Notes: generated by a model from the letters alone, not told the origin. Shown: positions 25,068 to 34,712, counted from the stretch's first letter. The stretch: DNA of 64,000 nucleotides from DASYLJ01 sp964432595 (GCA_964432595.1 CAYSOF010000007.1:186001-250000); one strand, 5' to 3'. Numbers and translations: made by a program.

Positions 25068-27365
25068 ATGGCATGCGCCGTGAGCGTGCTGGCGTCCGCC
25101 ATCGCCTCGTCGTCGATCGCGCATCCGCGAGGCTCCCTCCTCGACCGGCTCGCCGACGCCACCCTCTCGCCCGCGCTCGACGCGGCCGTGCGCGCGGTCG
25201 CTGACCGGCCGCCGGTCGTGGCGACCGGCGGCGCGTGGGTCGTGGACGGCGACGCCGTGGTGCAACGCGCCTACGCCGCTGGCGGACAGGAGCCGTATCG
25301 GTTGGTCCTCGCCCCGCCGCGGCTCGCCGGCGGCGTGTCGGCCACGGTCGAGCTGGCGTCGTCCGGACGCGGGCTCGCGAGCGCCGGCGTGCTCGCGTGG
25401 ATGACGGGGCCCGACGAGGGTGCCGGCGTCGCCCTCGACGAGGGCGCCGGGGTGCGATGGATCGCGCTGCAGGACGGGCGCGTCACGACGCGCGTCACCG
25501 CGGCGCATCCCATCGCGCGCGGGCGCCCCTATCGCCTCCAGGTCCGCAACACGACCGCGGGGGCGCAAGTGCTCGTCGACGACGTCGTCGTGCTCGAGAC
25601 CGCCGAGCACGTCCCCGACGGCGCCCGCGACGCCGGTCTGTTCGTCGAGCGTGGCGAGGGCGTGCGCTTCCGCGCCGTCACGGTGACAAGCGCGGCCGGC
25701 GGCGATCTTGCGGTGGCGATCTCGCCACCGGCCCTGCCCGCCTCGATCGCGCCGCTGCTCGTGGACCGCACGGGACTCACCCTACCGCGTACGCGTACGC
25801 GCGACGGCCTGCTGGTCCGCACCGTCGCGCTGCGGGGCGACCATCGCACGAGCCTCGTCGTCCCACCCGCGACGACGATCACCGTACCCGTCCGCGTCGA
25901 CGGCGACATGCTCCTGCGTACCGAGATCGGCGTCGTACCGCCGATGCAGCCGCCATCCGGCTCCGCCCGGTTGACGATCACCGCCGAGGCCGGCGATCGC
26001 GTGCTGCTCCTCGTCGACGAGGTGCTGGACGGCGCCGCCGCACGGGCCGGCTGGCATGCGCGCACGGCGCCGCTGTCGTCGGCTCGGCTCGGGAACGCCG
26101 ACGCGCGCCTCGTCGTGCGCAGCGAGCCCTTGGGCCCCGGCGACGCTCCGCTCGTCGCGCTGGCGAACCCCGTCGTCGAGCCCGCGGCCCGCGCATCGCG
26201 GGATCGGCCCGACGTCGTGCTCATCGTCGTCGATACGCTGCGCGCCGATCAGCTCGGACTCTACGGCGCGTCACAGCCGACGTCGCCGTTCCTCGACGAC
26301 CTCGCACGGCGTTCCGTCGTCTTCGACGACGCCGTGGCGCAGAGCTCGTGGACGAAGACGTCGATGGCCTCGCTGCTCACCTCGACGCTGCCCGAGACCA
26401 ACGGTATCCGTGGCAGCGAAGACGTGATGCGGACGACGACCACGACGCTCGCCGCCGCGCTCCGGAATGCCGGCTACTTCACGGCGCAGGTACAGAGCAA
26501 TCCGTGGATCCATCCGCGCTTCCGCCTGACCGAAGGATTCATGGAGTACCGTGGGCTCGACGGGTGGCCGGCGGCCGATCGCGTCTCCGACACCGCTCTC
26601 GAGGTCCTACGCCGCCGCCCGGCCGGCCCGACGTTCCTCTACGTGCACTACATGGACGTGCACCACCCCTACGCACCGCCGCCGGCGTATCGGAGCTTCG
26701 GCGACGGCGACGCGGCGGCATACCGTGGCGAGATCCGCTACATCGACGACCAGCTCCGCCGCCTCTTCGACGCGTTCTCGGCGCTCGGGCTGCTCGAGCA
26801 CGCGGTGATCGTCGTCTGCTCCGACCACGGCGAGGAGTTCGGCGAGCACGGCGGCCGCTTTCACGGCGGCACCCTGTTCGACGAGGTCGTCCGCGTGCCG
26901 CTCCTCCTGCACGGACCCACGGTCGGCCCGCCGGGTCGCGTTTCCGGCCGCGTTCGCCTGCTCGACGTCGCCCCGACGCTGCTCGCGCTCGCGGGTGTGA
27001 CGATCCCAACGTCGTTCGAGGGCGTGCCGCTGCCGGCGCCCGGAGATCAGTCGCCGCGGCGCACGGCCGTGAGTCAGGTCGGCCTCAACGACGTAGCCCC
27101 CGGCAACGATCTCCTCGCGATCACGAGCGGTCCGTGGCGCTACATCGTCGACCGCCGCACGGATCGGCGCGTCCTCTTCCATCGCCGTGACGACCCCGAA
27201 GAGCGGACCGACCTGGCCACCCGGCGCCCGGACGTCGTCGCCCGGCTCGACCGCGCGGCGACCCGATTGCTCGCCCGCGCGCCAAACGGCACCGGCGCTT
27301 CGGGGCGGGCTCCCATCGACGCCGAAACCCGCGAGCACCTGCGCGCGCTCGGCTATCTGCGCTGA
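25068..27365 (+). CDS. Large secreted sulfatase-superfamily protein (fifth copy)
   Basis: 765 residues from ATG 25068; an in-frame GTG at 25029 would add 13 residues but lacks a signal-like start. Signal peptide MACAVSVLASAIASSSIA. Residues about 50-210 look like a LamG/concanavalin-type beta-sandwich (GVLAWMTGPDEG...RPYRLQVRNTTAGAQVLVDDVVV). The superfamily domain begins at VVLIVVDTLRADQLGLYG. The nucleophile segment reads T429-K-T-S-M433, diverged even further than the four at 1464-8348 (Thr for Cys/Ser, Thr for Pro, Met for Arg). CSDHGEEFGEHG keeps the Asp-His pair. It stands alone, divergent from the peroxidase operon. Likely a carbohydrate-bound phospho- or sulfo-ester enzyme; substrate unknown. 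Confidence 0.82.
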   Translation: MACAVSVLASAIASSSIAHPRGSLLDRLADATLSPALDAAVRAVADRPPVVATGGAWVVDGDAVVQRAYAAGGQEPYRLVLAPPRLAGGVSATVELASSGRGLASAGVLAWMTGPDEGAGVALDEGAGVRWIALQDGRVTTRVTAAHPIARGRPYRLQVRNTTAGAQVLVDDVVVLETAEHVPDGARDAGLFVERGEGVRFRAVTVTSAAGGDLAVAISPPALPASIAPLLVDRTGLTLPRTRTRDGLLVRTVALRGDHRTSLVVPPATTITVPVRVDGDMLLRTEIGVVPPMQPPSGSARLTITAEAGDRVLLLVDEVLDGAAARAGWHARTAPLSSARLGNADARLVVRSEPLGPGDAPLVALANPVVEPAARASRDRPDVVLIVVDTLRADQLGLYGASQPTSPFLDDLARRSVVFDDAVAQSSWTKTSMASLLTSTLPETNGIRGSEDVMRTTTTTLAAALRNAGYFTAQVQSNPWIHPRFRLTEGFMEYRGLDGWPAADRVSDTALEVLRRRPAGPTFLYVHYMDVHHPYAPPPAYRSFGDGDAAAYRGEIRYIDDQLRRLFDAFSALGLLEHAVIVVCSDHGEEFGEHGGRFHGGTLFDEVVRVPLLLHGPTVGPPGRVSGRVRLLDVAPTLLALAGVTIPTSFEGVPLPAPGDQSPRRTAVSQVGLNDVAPGNDLLAITSGPWRYIVDRRTDRRVLFHRRDDPEERTDLATRRPDVVARLDRAATRLLARAPNGTGASGRAPIDAETREHLRALGYLR

Positions 27366-27425
27366 CCATGGCTCCGGACATCGCGCGCGTCCCGCGCACG
27401 GAACGATCCCGCGGCCTCCATGGCG

Positions 27426-29486
27426 TCAGAAGCGGCCGCGAACGCCGCCGTGGACGAGCAGCGGCGCGCCGATCGTACTGAGCCCGTCGCCGCTGCGACC
27501 GACGGGATAGACGCGGTCGAAGGCGTTCTCGATGCCGGTGAAGACCTCGAGCCGGGGCGAGAACCGCCAGCCGAGGAACACGTCGACGACGGCGTAGCCG
27601 CCGAGCGACAGGGTGTTCTTGTCGTCCTCGAACTGCTGCCCGACGTAGCGCACCTGGGCCGATGCGACGGGTCCGGTCGCCGGAGCGTACGACGCACGAA
27701 ACACCGCCTGGTGGCGCGGCACCTGCGCGACGCGCTTGCCGTCGAGCCCCGGCGCCTCCGGCGCATCCACCACCTCGGCGTCGCTCAGCAGGTAGCCCGC
27801 GCTCGCAGTCCACGCCGCCCACGGCCGCACGACCAGCTCGCTCTCGATGCCGCGGACGCGGTTCGCCCCGAGGTTCTTCCGCTGCCGGCAGCGCCCGCCC
27901 GCGGGCACGAAGCCGCACGGCGGTACGTCGCCCGGCCCGTTGCCGACCGTCACGTTGGCGATCGGATCGTCGACGACCGTCCAGAAGGCGGTGAGATGGC
28001 CGTCGACGCGCTCGCCGAGCCAGTCGGCGCCGACCTCGCCGCCGCCGAGGCGCTCGGGCCGCAGGTTCGCATTGGCCTCGGTGATGTCGTTGCGCACGCG
28101 GAACGGCCGCACCAGCTCGTTGATCGTCGGCGCGCGCCAGCCACGATAGCCCGCGGCGCGCACGTCGAGCGCGTCGGTGGCCTCCCAGCGGACGGCCGCG
28201 GTCGGGTTGAAGACGACGTCGTCGCGCGCGGGCAGCCGCTGGTGCTCGGTCGCGCCCGCGGGCAGGTCGCGCTCGTCGCGGAATCCGCCGAAGCTCCGCC
28301 AGCCGTCGACGCGCCCGCCGATCGTCGCCTCCAGCCGGTCGAGCGGACGCACCAGCCACTGCGCCCACGCACCCGCGAACTGCTGCTCCGAGCCGATCTC
28401 GCGCCGCAGCCGGAACCGGCCCTCCTGGAAGCGCGCGTCCTCGTCGGTCTCGCCGGTGATCCAGCTGCCGTCGACGCCCGCGCTCAGCCGGTGCCGCTCG
28501 CCGAACCGCCGCACCCACTGCGCCGACACGCCGGCCGCCGTCGCCGGCACCTCGAACTGGTCGAGCGCGGGACGCTCGCTGTCCCGGTCCTCGGCCTGCG
28601 TCGAGAAGCGCGCGCGGAACCGCTGCACGCGCCCGTAGCCGAGCACCGACCACTCGCTGCCGTCGCTGGTGCGCCAGCGCAGACCGGTGTCGACGTCGCC
28701 GAGGTCGGTGCCGTTGTCGGTGAGCGGCGTGCCGTTGCCGCGCGTCTCGGTGAAGCCGTTCAGGTGCAGATGCCCGCGCGCGTCGGCATCGGGCGCATAT
28801 TCGACGCGGAGGTCGCCGACGCCGTGGGCGGAGTCGGCGGGCACGTCGATGCGTCCGCGCTGATCGGCGCGGACGGTGGGATAGCCGCCCGTCGAGAGCC
28901 AGCTGCCCGAGAGCGCCACCGCGATCGGCCCCTGCACGTCGGTGACGCGCGCGTCGGCACGCACCGTGTCCTGGTTGCCGCCTTCGGCCGACGCCACGCC
29001 GCCGCGGCGTTCGGGCTTCGCGGTGATGAGGTTGATGACGCCGCCCATCGCGTAGTTGCCCCAGACCGTCGCCGACGGCCCGCGCACGACCTCGACGCGC
29101 GCGATCGACTCGAGGGGCACGCGGCTCCACGGCACCCAGCCGCCGAACGGATCGTTCAGCGGCACGCCGTCGACGAGCACCAACGTGCGGCTGGCGCCGC
29201 TGCCGCCGAGCCCGCGGAGCGACACGCCCTGCGCCGTGGGATTCGCGACGAGGCTGCTCGCCCGGCGGAAGAGATTGAAGCCGGGGATGCGGCGCAGGAG
29301 ATCGTCGGTGGTGAGCGCGGCGGTGCGTTCGATCTCGGGCCGCGTCAGCACGGTGACGCTCGCCGGCACTTCCGACGCCGGCTGCGGCACCCGGTCGGCC
29401 GTGACGACGACCTCGTCGAGGGGCACCATCTCCGCGCCGACGGCGGCTGCGCACCCGAGCAGCAGCAGCGCCAGCGGGCGTCGCAT
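27426..29486 (-). CDS. TonB-dependent outer-membrane receptor
   Basis: 686 residues. Signal peptide (MRRPLALLLLGCAAAVGA), TonB-box region EVVVTADRV, plug domain with LLRRIPGF...GVSLRGLGGSGASRTLVLVDGVPLNDPFGGW and VEVVRGPSATVWGNYAMGGVINLITAKP, then a beta-barrel of about 500 residues ending in an aromatic Phe. The ligand is not evident; the plug resembles vitamin- or siderophore-type receptors. It starts immediately after the stop of the upstream PQQ/sugar-dehydrogenase-like gene (no gap), so ligand and dehydrogenase function may be linked, for example uptake of a sugar or of PQQ (inference). Confidence 0.93.
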   Translation of the reverse strand: MRRPLALLLLGCAAAVGAEMVPLDEVVVTADRVPQPASEVPASVTVLTRPEIERTAALTTDDLLRRIPGFNLFRRASSLVANPTAQGVSLRGLGGSGASRTLVLVDGVPLNDPFGGWVPWSRVPLESIARVEVVRGPSATVWGNYAMGGVINLITAKPERRGGVASAEGGNQDTVRADARVTDVQGPIAVALSGSWLSTGGYPTVRADQRGRIDVPADSAHGVGDLRVEYAPDADARGHLHLNGFTETRGNGTPLTDNGTDLGDVDTGLRWRTSDGSEWSVLGYGRVQRFRARFSTQAEDRDSERPALDQFEVPATAAGVSAQWVRRFGERHRLSAGVDGSWITGETDEDARFQEGRFRLRREIGSEQQFAGAWAQWLVRPLDRLEATIGGRVDGWRSFGGFRDERDLPAGATEHQRLPARDDVVFNPTAAVRWEATDALDVRAAGYRGWRAPTINELVRPFRVRNDITEANANLRPERLGGGEVGADWLGERVDGHLTAFWTVVDDPIANVTVGNGPGDVPPCGFVPAGGRCRQRKNLGANRVRGIESELVVRPWAAWTASAGYLLSDAEVVDAPEAPGLDGKRVAQVPRHQAVFRASYAPATGPVASAQVRYVGQQFEDDKNTLSLGGYAVVDVFLGWRFSPRLEVFTGIENAFDRVYPVGRSGDGLSTIGAPLLVHGGVRGRF

Positions 29487-30965
29487 TCACGGATGCGCGC
29501 GGAGGAGGTAGACCGCGAGGTCGCGACGCTCGGCCTCCGGCCGCTCGACGGCGGGCATCGGCGGCGTCGGTGCGGCGAGGAACGCGGTCAACGCGTCCAC
29601 CGTATACCGGCGGCCGAGATCCGCGAGCCGCTTCGTCACCATGCCCGGCGGCGCCGCCGCCGGATCGTGGCACGACGCACAGCCGAGGTCGTTCCACAGC
29701 GTCGCGCCACGCGCCGCGCTCTGCGTCCGCTCGGTGGCATCCAGGCCCGCGAGGGGATCGCGCGCCGGGGCCGCCACCGGCGGCGCGGCCGCTCCCGTCG
29801 CAGTTTCCTGGCCCACGCGATAGATCGCGCCGCCGTAGTCGTCCGACACGTAGAAGGCGCCGTCGGGTCCCTCGGCGACGTCGACCGGACGGCCGATGAC
29901 GCCTTCGTCGCGCAGGAACCCGGTCAGGAAGTCGCGCTCCTCGATCGAGCCGTCCGGCCGCCAGTGCAGCGATACGACCTCGTAGCCGTCCTTCGTCGTG
30001 CGGTTCCACGACCCGTGCAGCGCGACGAGCGCGGCGCCACGGTACGGGCCGTCGCCGCGGACGAACGTCATGCCGAGCGGCGCGTTGTGCGCGCGGAAGC
30101 CGTGCGCCGGGGGAATGGACCTCGCGATCTCGGCCGCGTGTCCCGGGCCGAAGTCGGGATCGGGCACGCGGTCGCCGTTGGCGAAGGGCCAGCCGTAGAA
30201 GCCGCCGGCGACGACGCGGTCGAGCTCGCACGGCGGAAAGTCGTCGCCGAGGAGGTCGCGGCCGTTGTCCGTCGCGTAGAGGTCGTTGGTTCCGGGCTGC
30301 CAGTCGAAGCCGACGGCGTTGCGGAGCCCCGTCGCGAACAGCTCCTGCTGCGTCCCGTCGAGCGCGAAGCGCAGCATCGCCGCGCGCCGCGGGTCGTCCT
30401 CGATGCACACGTTGCAGCTCGAGCCGACCGTCACGTAGAGCCGCTCGTCCGGACCGATGCGCACCGTGCGGGTCCAGTGGTTGCCGCCCGACGGGAGGCC
30501 GGTGACGATGCGCTCGTACGTCCCGCTCGTCGTCCGCGCCGTCGCGTCGAAGCGGATGCGACCGACCGCGTCCACCTCGCCGATCCACAGCCAGCCGTCG
30601 TGCAGGTCGAGGCCGTGCGGACGGTTGAGCCGCTCGACGACGGTCTGCGCGCCATCGGAACGGCCGTCGCCGTCCGCGTCGCGCCGCACCAGCGTGATCT
30701 TGCCGTGACGCGGCTGGCTCACGAGCAGGTCGCCGGCATCGGTGAAGCGCAGGAAGCGGGCGTTCGGCAGCTCGCTCGCCCACAGCGTCACGGCGTAGCC
30801 CGCGGGCGCGCGCAGTCGGGCCTCGATCTCGCTCGGCGTCGCCGCCGCGATGCCCCCGCCCCAGATGAGGTTCGCGATCGGCGCGTTGACGGCGTACTTC
30901 TCGGGCAGCAGGCCGCATCCCGTCGTCAGCAGGGCGGCGGCCAGCACGCGGGCGCTCCAATGCAT
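29487..30965 (-). CDS. Glucose/sorbosone dehydrogenase-like lipoprotein with C-terminal cytochrome c
   Basis: 492 residues. Lipobox LLTTGC. Residues about 40-390 form a six-bladed propeller of the GSDH/sorbosone dehydrogenase family (LNRPHGLDLHDGWLWIGEVDAVGRI, GLPSGGNHWTRTVRIGPDERLYVTVGSSCNVC, NRTTKDGYEVVSLHWRPDG). These enzymes often use PQQ. The last 90 residues hold one haem c motif CASCH, which would carry electrons to the respiratory chain. The ATG at 30965 begins the signal sequence; the longer upstream frame is dismissed. Directly coupled to the TonB receptor gene downstream. Confidence 0.88.
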   Translation of the reverse strand: MHWSARVLAAALLTTGCGLLPEKYAVNAPIANLIWGGGIAAATPSEIEARLRAPAGYAVTLWASELPNARFLRFTDAGDLLVSQPRHGKITLVRRDADGDGRSDGAQTVVERLNRPHGLDLHDGWLWIGEVDAVGRIRFDATARTTSGTYERIVTGLPSGGNHWTRTVRIGPDERLYVTVGSSCNVCIEDDPRRAAMLRFALDGTQQELFATGLRNAVGFDWQPGTNDLYATDNGRDLLGDDFPPCELDRVVAGGFYGWPFANGDRVPDPDFGPGHAAEIARSIPPAHGFRAHNAPLGMTFVRGDGPYRGAALVALHGSWNRTTKDGYEVVSLHWRPDGSIEERDFLTGFLRDEGVIGRPVDVAEGPDGAFYVSDDYGGAIYRVGQETATGAAAPPVAAPARDPLAGLDATERTQSAARGATLWNDLGCASCHDPAAAPPGMVTKRLADLGRRYTVDALTAFLAAPTPPMPAVERPEAERRDLAVYLLRAHP

Positions 30966-31023
30966 GCGCCGCGTGTTAGCACGCGGGACGACCGAGGGGC
31001 TCACACAGACGGACGGACGCGGG

Positions 31024-31305
31024 CTAGTCCGAATACGGCATCGGCGGGGGAAGACCAGCGACCACTCCGAGCCGATTCGTGATCCCTGCCACCGGACAGC
31101 CGGGCAATGCATCACGAAACGGCAAGGGACCCGTAGTCTCGAAACGGCTCAGGTTCTGCCCCAAAAGGTCGCAGACGAGTGGGCATCCGCTCCGAGCCGG
31201 TCCGCCTGCGATGCCCACGAAATCAGGCGCACCACGAACGCGATCTGTCGCGATTACTTCTTCAGTCCGCTCGTCATAGCGCAATAAGGTGCCAACCGAC
31301 CTCAC
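31024..31305 (-). CDS. Hypothetical protein, 93 residues
   Basis: ATG-to-TAG ORF of 93 codons with mixed third-position use (GTT, TTA, ACA, GAA), similar to the patatin gene upstream and different from the very GC-rich neighbours. That speaks for real coding or at least for shared foreign origin. No signal peptide, no recognisable motif; rich in Gly/Pro with three Cys. A hairpin and T-rich run (31337-31358) separate it from the patatin gene, so it would need its own promoter. Family unknown. Confidence 0.4.
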   Translation of the reverse strand: MRSVGTLLRYDERTEEVIATDRVRGAPDFVGIAGGPARSGCPLVCDLLGQNLSRFETTGPLPFRDALPGCPVAGITNRLGVVAGLPPPMPYSD

Positions 31306-31336
31306 TCCGTCAAGGCGAAAAACCCAAAACTTACGC

Positions 31337-31358
31337 CATAGGACAGGACTGCCCTATG
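31337..31358 (-). terminator. Intrinsic terminator downstream of the patatin gene
   Basis: On the minus strand CATAGGGCAG and CTGTCCTATG pair (one mismatch) around TC, and within 20 nt come TTTT and TTTTT runs. This is the most classical rho-independent terminator in the window and lies about 150 nt after the patatin stop. Confidence 0.55.
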
Positions 31359-31506
31359 CGACACCCGCAACGCCGCGTCGGGCGGTCACTTCTTGAGGCC
31401 ATCGCCCATATCAACCTCCCCACCCCTTACGCAAGTGCTAAGGCCATATCTTTCTCTGCAAGCGTAGCTGCTGGCGATACCGAGGTCAAACTTTGGAGGT
31501 CGACAC

Positions 31507-33156
31507 TCATTCGCGAAGGTACCGCACCGCCAGACAGTCGTCCTCGGCGCTCATTTGTGCGGTCCATCCGTAGGAGCTCCAACCGGTCGGCTCCGAATAG
31601 CCCATCCTTCGGAACGCCGCGCGAATGTCGTCTGGTTCCATCTCATGCCCCTCGACCACTCGCCCGCGCGGATCATCCTTCTCCGGTTCCTGACGAATGC
31701 AACCAAAGCTCTCCGGCACCACCATGATGAGCTCAGCTTGGTACGGTGTTGCAGACTTGCGCGACAAGATCGAGCTTGCGTCGCGCCCGCTCTCCCGAAG
31801 GGGCCTCATCGCGTCGAACGCGCGGTCTTCCAGTCGGATAGTGTACGGGCCGCTCTCCGGCGGAAGCGCCGGTGTAAAGAACACGAGCACTTCCCGTCGG
31901 ATCTCGTCTCTATCGACCGGCCCAGCCGCGGGAAGGAGGGAGAACGGAACCGATTTGCCATCGGAGTCTGAGACCGCACACACGCAACGAGGATCTAGCT
32001 TCGACTCGGTTGGCGCACTGATCGCGACCTTGTCGCACTGGTACGGCCGATCGCCCGTCATAAACGTCTTCACGTCAATGACGCGATCTGGCTCGCCGCC
32101 CCTCGCCGCACCGATTCGGAGTGAGTGAGCCTCGATCACGACGGACCTCTTCATCAATCGAACCTGTGCGCCCGCGTCCAACTTGTCACACAGTTGTGAG
32201 AGCTCTTGCAGAAGACTCGGTGCTGCTCCGGCCCACAGATCGACCCGCTGGCCGGCCTGAAGCCTGGGGATGAGTCCAGCAAGCCAATGCTCCGTCTGCA
32301 CCTTCGTCGCTTCGTATTCTCTCCGAAGTGATTTTGGGATCGCACCGAAATCGAGCATCCGCAGGTCAGTCTTGATCTCGTGTAGGGCCGCTCCGAGCTG
32401 CTTCTTCGCCCGCGCCACCGAATGAAAGAGCGGCGCTTCGAGCAATCGGTATATGTATGGGAACAGCGCGCGCGGGGGCTCGAAGGGTCGATCCTTAAAT
32501 GCCAGCCCAAGGATCGGTCCGTACTCCATCGAGTTCCCCTCGGAGAGAACTTCCGATGGGAGGTTGGCCAGTAGACCACCGTCGATGTAGGCCGAGCCGC
32601 TGGACACTCCGCGGAAAACGAAAGGCACGGCGCACGAGTCCAGCAACGCGTCGATAAGGCCGCCTGACGATCGCGCCTCCATCCGTCCGGAGTTCAGATT
32701 CGCGACGACCACGAACAACTGCGGTGCTGGTCGTGCGGATTCGGGCCTGGGGCTCTCGATCGTACGGTCGTCGGCCGGATCAAATATCTTCTTTCTCAAG
32801 AGCTCACGTAAGGCGTCGAGTTCGAAGACGGCCTTGTGTCGGAGTACCCGCCAGGTCGCCCTCCAAAGGCTCGGCGGCGGGAAAATCCCTTCCCAGTATG
32901 CCGGAGGTTGCTGCTCGAAACGCTCCTTTAGGTCTGCCGCACTCACCCCACCCGCGATTATGGCCGCAGCGATCGCTCCTGCCGACGATCCTGCGACCCT
33001 CGTTATCTCTATTACGCCGCGACGCTCGTAGTCCTGAATCACCTCGATCGCAGGCAGCAGCGCAGCCAGCCTCGCGCCCCCACCTTGGATCGCGAGCTGA
33101 ATGCGGACGTTTGATCGAGCAACTTGTCCTTTCGGCCGTGCCGGCTGCGTCGCCAT
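31507..33156 (-). CDS. Patatin-like phospholipase
   Basis: 549 residues. The catalytic patatin core is complete: oxyanion-hole GGGAR (near 25-29), nucleophile Ser58 in GSSAG, and the dyad Asp192 in IDGGL. It would hydrolyse acyl chains from phospholipids or acylglycerols. The C-terminal half (about 300-549) has no family I recognise. No signal peptide, so it is cytoplasmic or delivered by a secretion system. Base composition is visibly lower in GC than the rest of the window, with more A/T third positions, indicating horizontal acquisition. Stand-alone patatins of this kind occur as anti-phage effectors and as secreted toxins; no cyclase or other defence partner is adjacent, so this is only a possibility. 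Confidence 0.85.
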   Translation of the reverse strand: MATQPARPKGQVARSNVRIQLAIQGGGARLAALLPAIEVIQDYERRGVIEITRVAGSSAGAIAAAIIAGGVSAADLKERFEQQPPAYWEGIFPPPSLWRATWRVLRHKAVFELDALRELLRKKIFDPADDRTIESPRPESARPAPQLFVVVANLNSGRMEARSSGGLIDALLDSCAVPFVFRGVSSGSAYIDGGLLANLPSEVLSEGNSMEYGPILGLAFKDRPFEPPRALFPYIYRLLEAPLFHSVARAKKQLGAALHEIKTDLRMLDFGAIPKSLRREYEATKVQTEHWLAGLIPRLQAGQRVDLWAGAAPSLLQELSQLCDKLDAGAQVRLMKRSVVIEAHSLRIGAARGGEPDRVIDVKTFMTGDRPYQCDKVAISAPTESKLDPRCVCAVSDSDGKSVPFSLLPAAGPVDRDEIRREVLVFFTPALPPESGPYTIRLEDRAFDAMRPLRESGRDASSILSRKSATPYQAELIMVVPESFGCIRQEPEKDDPRGRVVEGHEMEPDDIRAAFRRMGYSEPTGWSSYGWTAQMSAEDDCLAVRYLRE

Positions 33157-33642
33157 GGACGCAACTCAACCTGCCGCGCCGTGCGCTGCGGAGCTAGCTG
33201 CATAGAAGGTCATGAGGTGGTAGGGCACTTACCTTCTGCCCTGGATGTCCGTCAAGTCCGCTTGCGTTCTGCTGAAGTTGGGGTGCGTCCATCGCCTAGC
33301 TTCGCCATCGGTGGTCAATCGCGACGGCCGACGGCTTTCCGCGCATGCCCGCACATGCCGTTCAATGCAGAACATGCGAATCGCCGGGACGTCCGTCAGA
33401 GCTAGCCGCTTCCGTCGGACTGCACTCCAGCCCGAACGGTGGCTGCGCCTCACCACACGCAAGAGACGACGACGATCCGTCGGATTCGGGCGCACCATCA
33501 GCACGGCACGGCACCGGGACCTCCCCTTCAAGCGAATATGACACGCCGCGAACCTTGGACGGATTCGCCTCCAGTCATGAGGGGTCCTCCGAGTCGAAGA
33601 AGCACGCTTCAATGGCCTTAGATGGACGCCGCGGAAGCCCGC
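33157..33642. other. Intergenic stretch without a supportable gene
   Basis: 486 bp between the patatin gene and the decayed permease. Composition is intermediate. The ORFs here are Arg-rich and do not look like proteins. No repeat, tRNA or strong promoter was seen. Confidence 0.5.
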
Positions 33643-33975
33643 TACGTCGCCAGGCCCCAGCGCTCGCGCGTGTAGCGCTCTATCGGCATGAACACCGCCC
33701 AGTCGATCGAGACGCCAACGGCGATGATCACCAGCATCACCGCCAACCTGCGCCGCGTCGTTCAGGTCGCGTCCTGCCTGCAGCACGTTGCCGAGGCTCA
33801 GCGTGTAGTAGAAGCAGCTCGCCTGCCATCAGCGACCGCCAGGCGACGACCAGCCCTGCTTCAGCCCGGCGATGATCGCCGGCTGCGCGGCCGGCACGAT
33901 CACCTGCGTGTAGACCGCCAGCCCGTGTGCGCCGAGGTTGCGCGCCGCGTTCAGGTAGACCGGGGTCAGATTGCC
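33643..33975 (-). pseudogene. ABC transporter permease fragment (NitT/TauT type), frameshifted
   Basis: The C-terminal half of a permease can be read by switching frames: VYLNAARNLGAHGLAVYTQVIVPAAQPAIIAGLKQGW (cytoplasmic EAA-loop region), AWRSLMAGELL, GNVLQAGRDLNDAAQV, then VMLVIIAVGVSIDWAVFMPIERY to a TAG at 33643-33645. At least three frame changes are needed. The N-terminal half is missing and the ATPase remnant runs straight into this segment near 33970, so an internal deletion fused the two genes. Not functional. Confidence 0.75.
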
Positions 33976-34712
33976 GGTCGATCGCGAAGTCCCGATCACC
34001 GGCCGGGGCGCGGCGAGAGCACGAACACGCGGTCGCCGAGGGCGACCACCTCGCGCGTTGTGCGTCACGAAGAGGATCGTCGTGTGGGTCTCGGCCCAGA
34101 TCGACTGCAGCTCGGCGCGCAGGCGATCGCGCGTGATGGCGTCGAGCGCACCGAACGGCTCGTCCATGAGCAGGATGGCCGGGTCGACCGCGAGCGAGCG
34201 CGCGCGCGAGCGCCACCCGCTGTCGCATGCCGCCGGAGAGCTGGTGTACCGAGCTGCGCTCGAAGCCCTCCAGGCCGACGAGGGCGATCATGCGCGCGGC
34301 GACAATCTCGCGATCCTGCCGCCCGAGACCCATCCGCAGGCCGAACTCGAGGTTGCGCTGCACGTCGAGCCCTGGAAACAGCGCCGCGTCCTGGAAGAGC
34401 AGGACGCGGTCGCTGCCGGCGCCTCGGACGCGCCGCCCGCCGGTTCGCACGGTGCCGTGCGTAGGCTCCTCGAGGCCGGCGATCAGCGACAGGAGCGTCG
34501 ACTTGCCGCAGCCGCTCGGGCCGAGGAGGCAGACGAACTCGCCGGGGGCGACGTCGAGATCGAACGCGCAGCGCCTCCACGTTCCCGGTCGCCGCGGTCC
34601 ATGTCTTCGACACGCCGGTGACCTGGACCGCCGGCGTGACGGGAGGCGGCGGAGGGCTCGCCGCGCTCGGCGCCACCGCCGCGATCTCCCATTCCGGATC
34701 GACGAACGTCAT
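33975..34712 (-). pseudogene. ABC transporter ATPase (NitT/TauT type), frameshifted
   Basis: The ATG at 34712 overlaps the stop of the binding-protein remnant (ATGA), as expected for an operon. Across frames one reads VQVTGVSKTWTAATGNVEAL, then Walker A as GPSGCGKST (about 34500), the Q-loop LLFQDAALFPGLDVQRN, the signature LSGGMRQRVALARA, Walker B LLMDEPFGALDAITRD and the H-loop FVTHN. Single-base indels interrupt it after NVEAL, after the signature, and after THN. All motifs survive at protein level, so the damage is recent or technical. Confidence 0.8.

Noticed and set aside
31280..31294. Minus-strand TGGCAC...TTGC resembling a sigma-54 promoter
   Set aside because: The GG-to-GC spacing is one base short, which sigma-54 does not tolerate, and it lies inside the start of the 93-codon ORF.
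33245..33541. Plus-strand 98-codon ORF in the gap after the patatin gene
   Set aside because: Composition is Arg/Ser-rich with no hydrophobic core, no ribosome-binding site, and no resemblance to any family.
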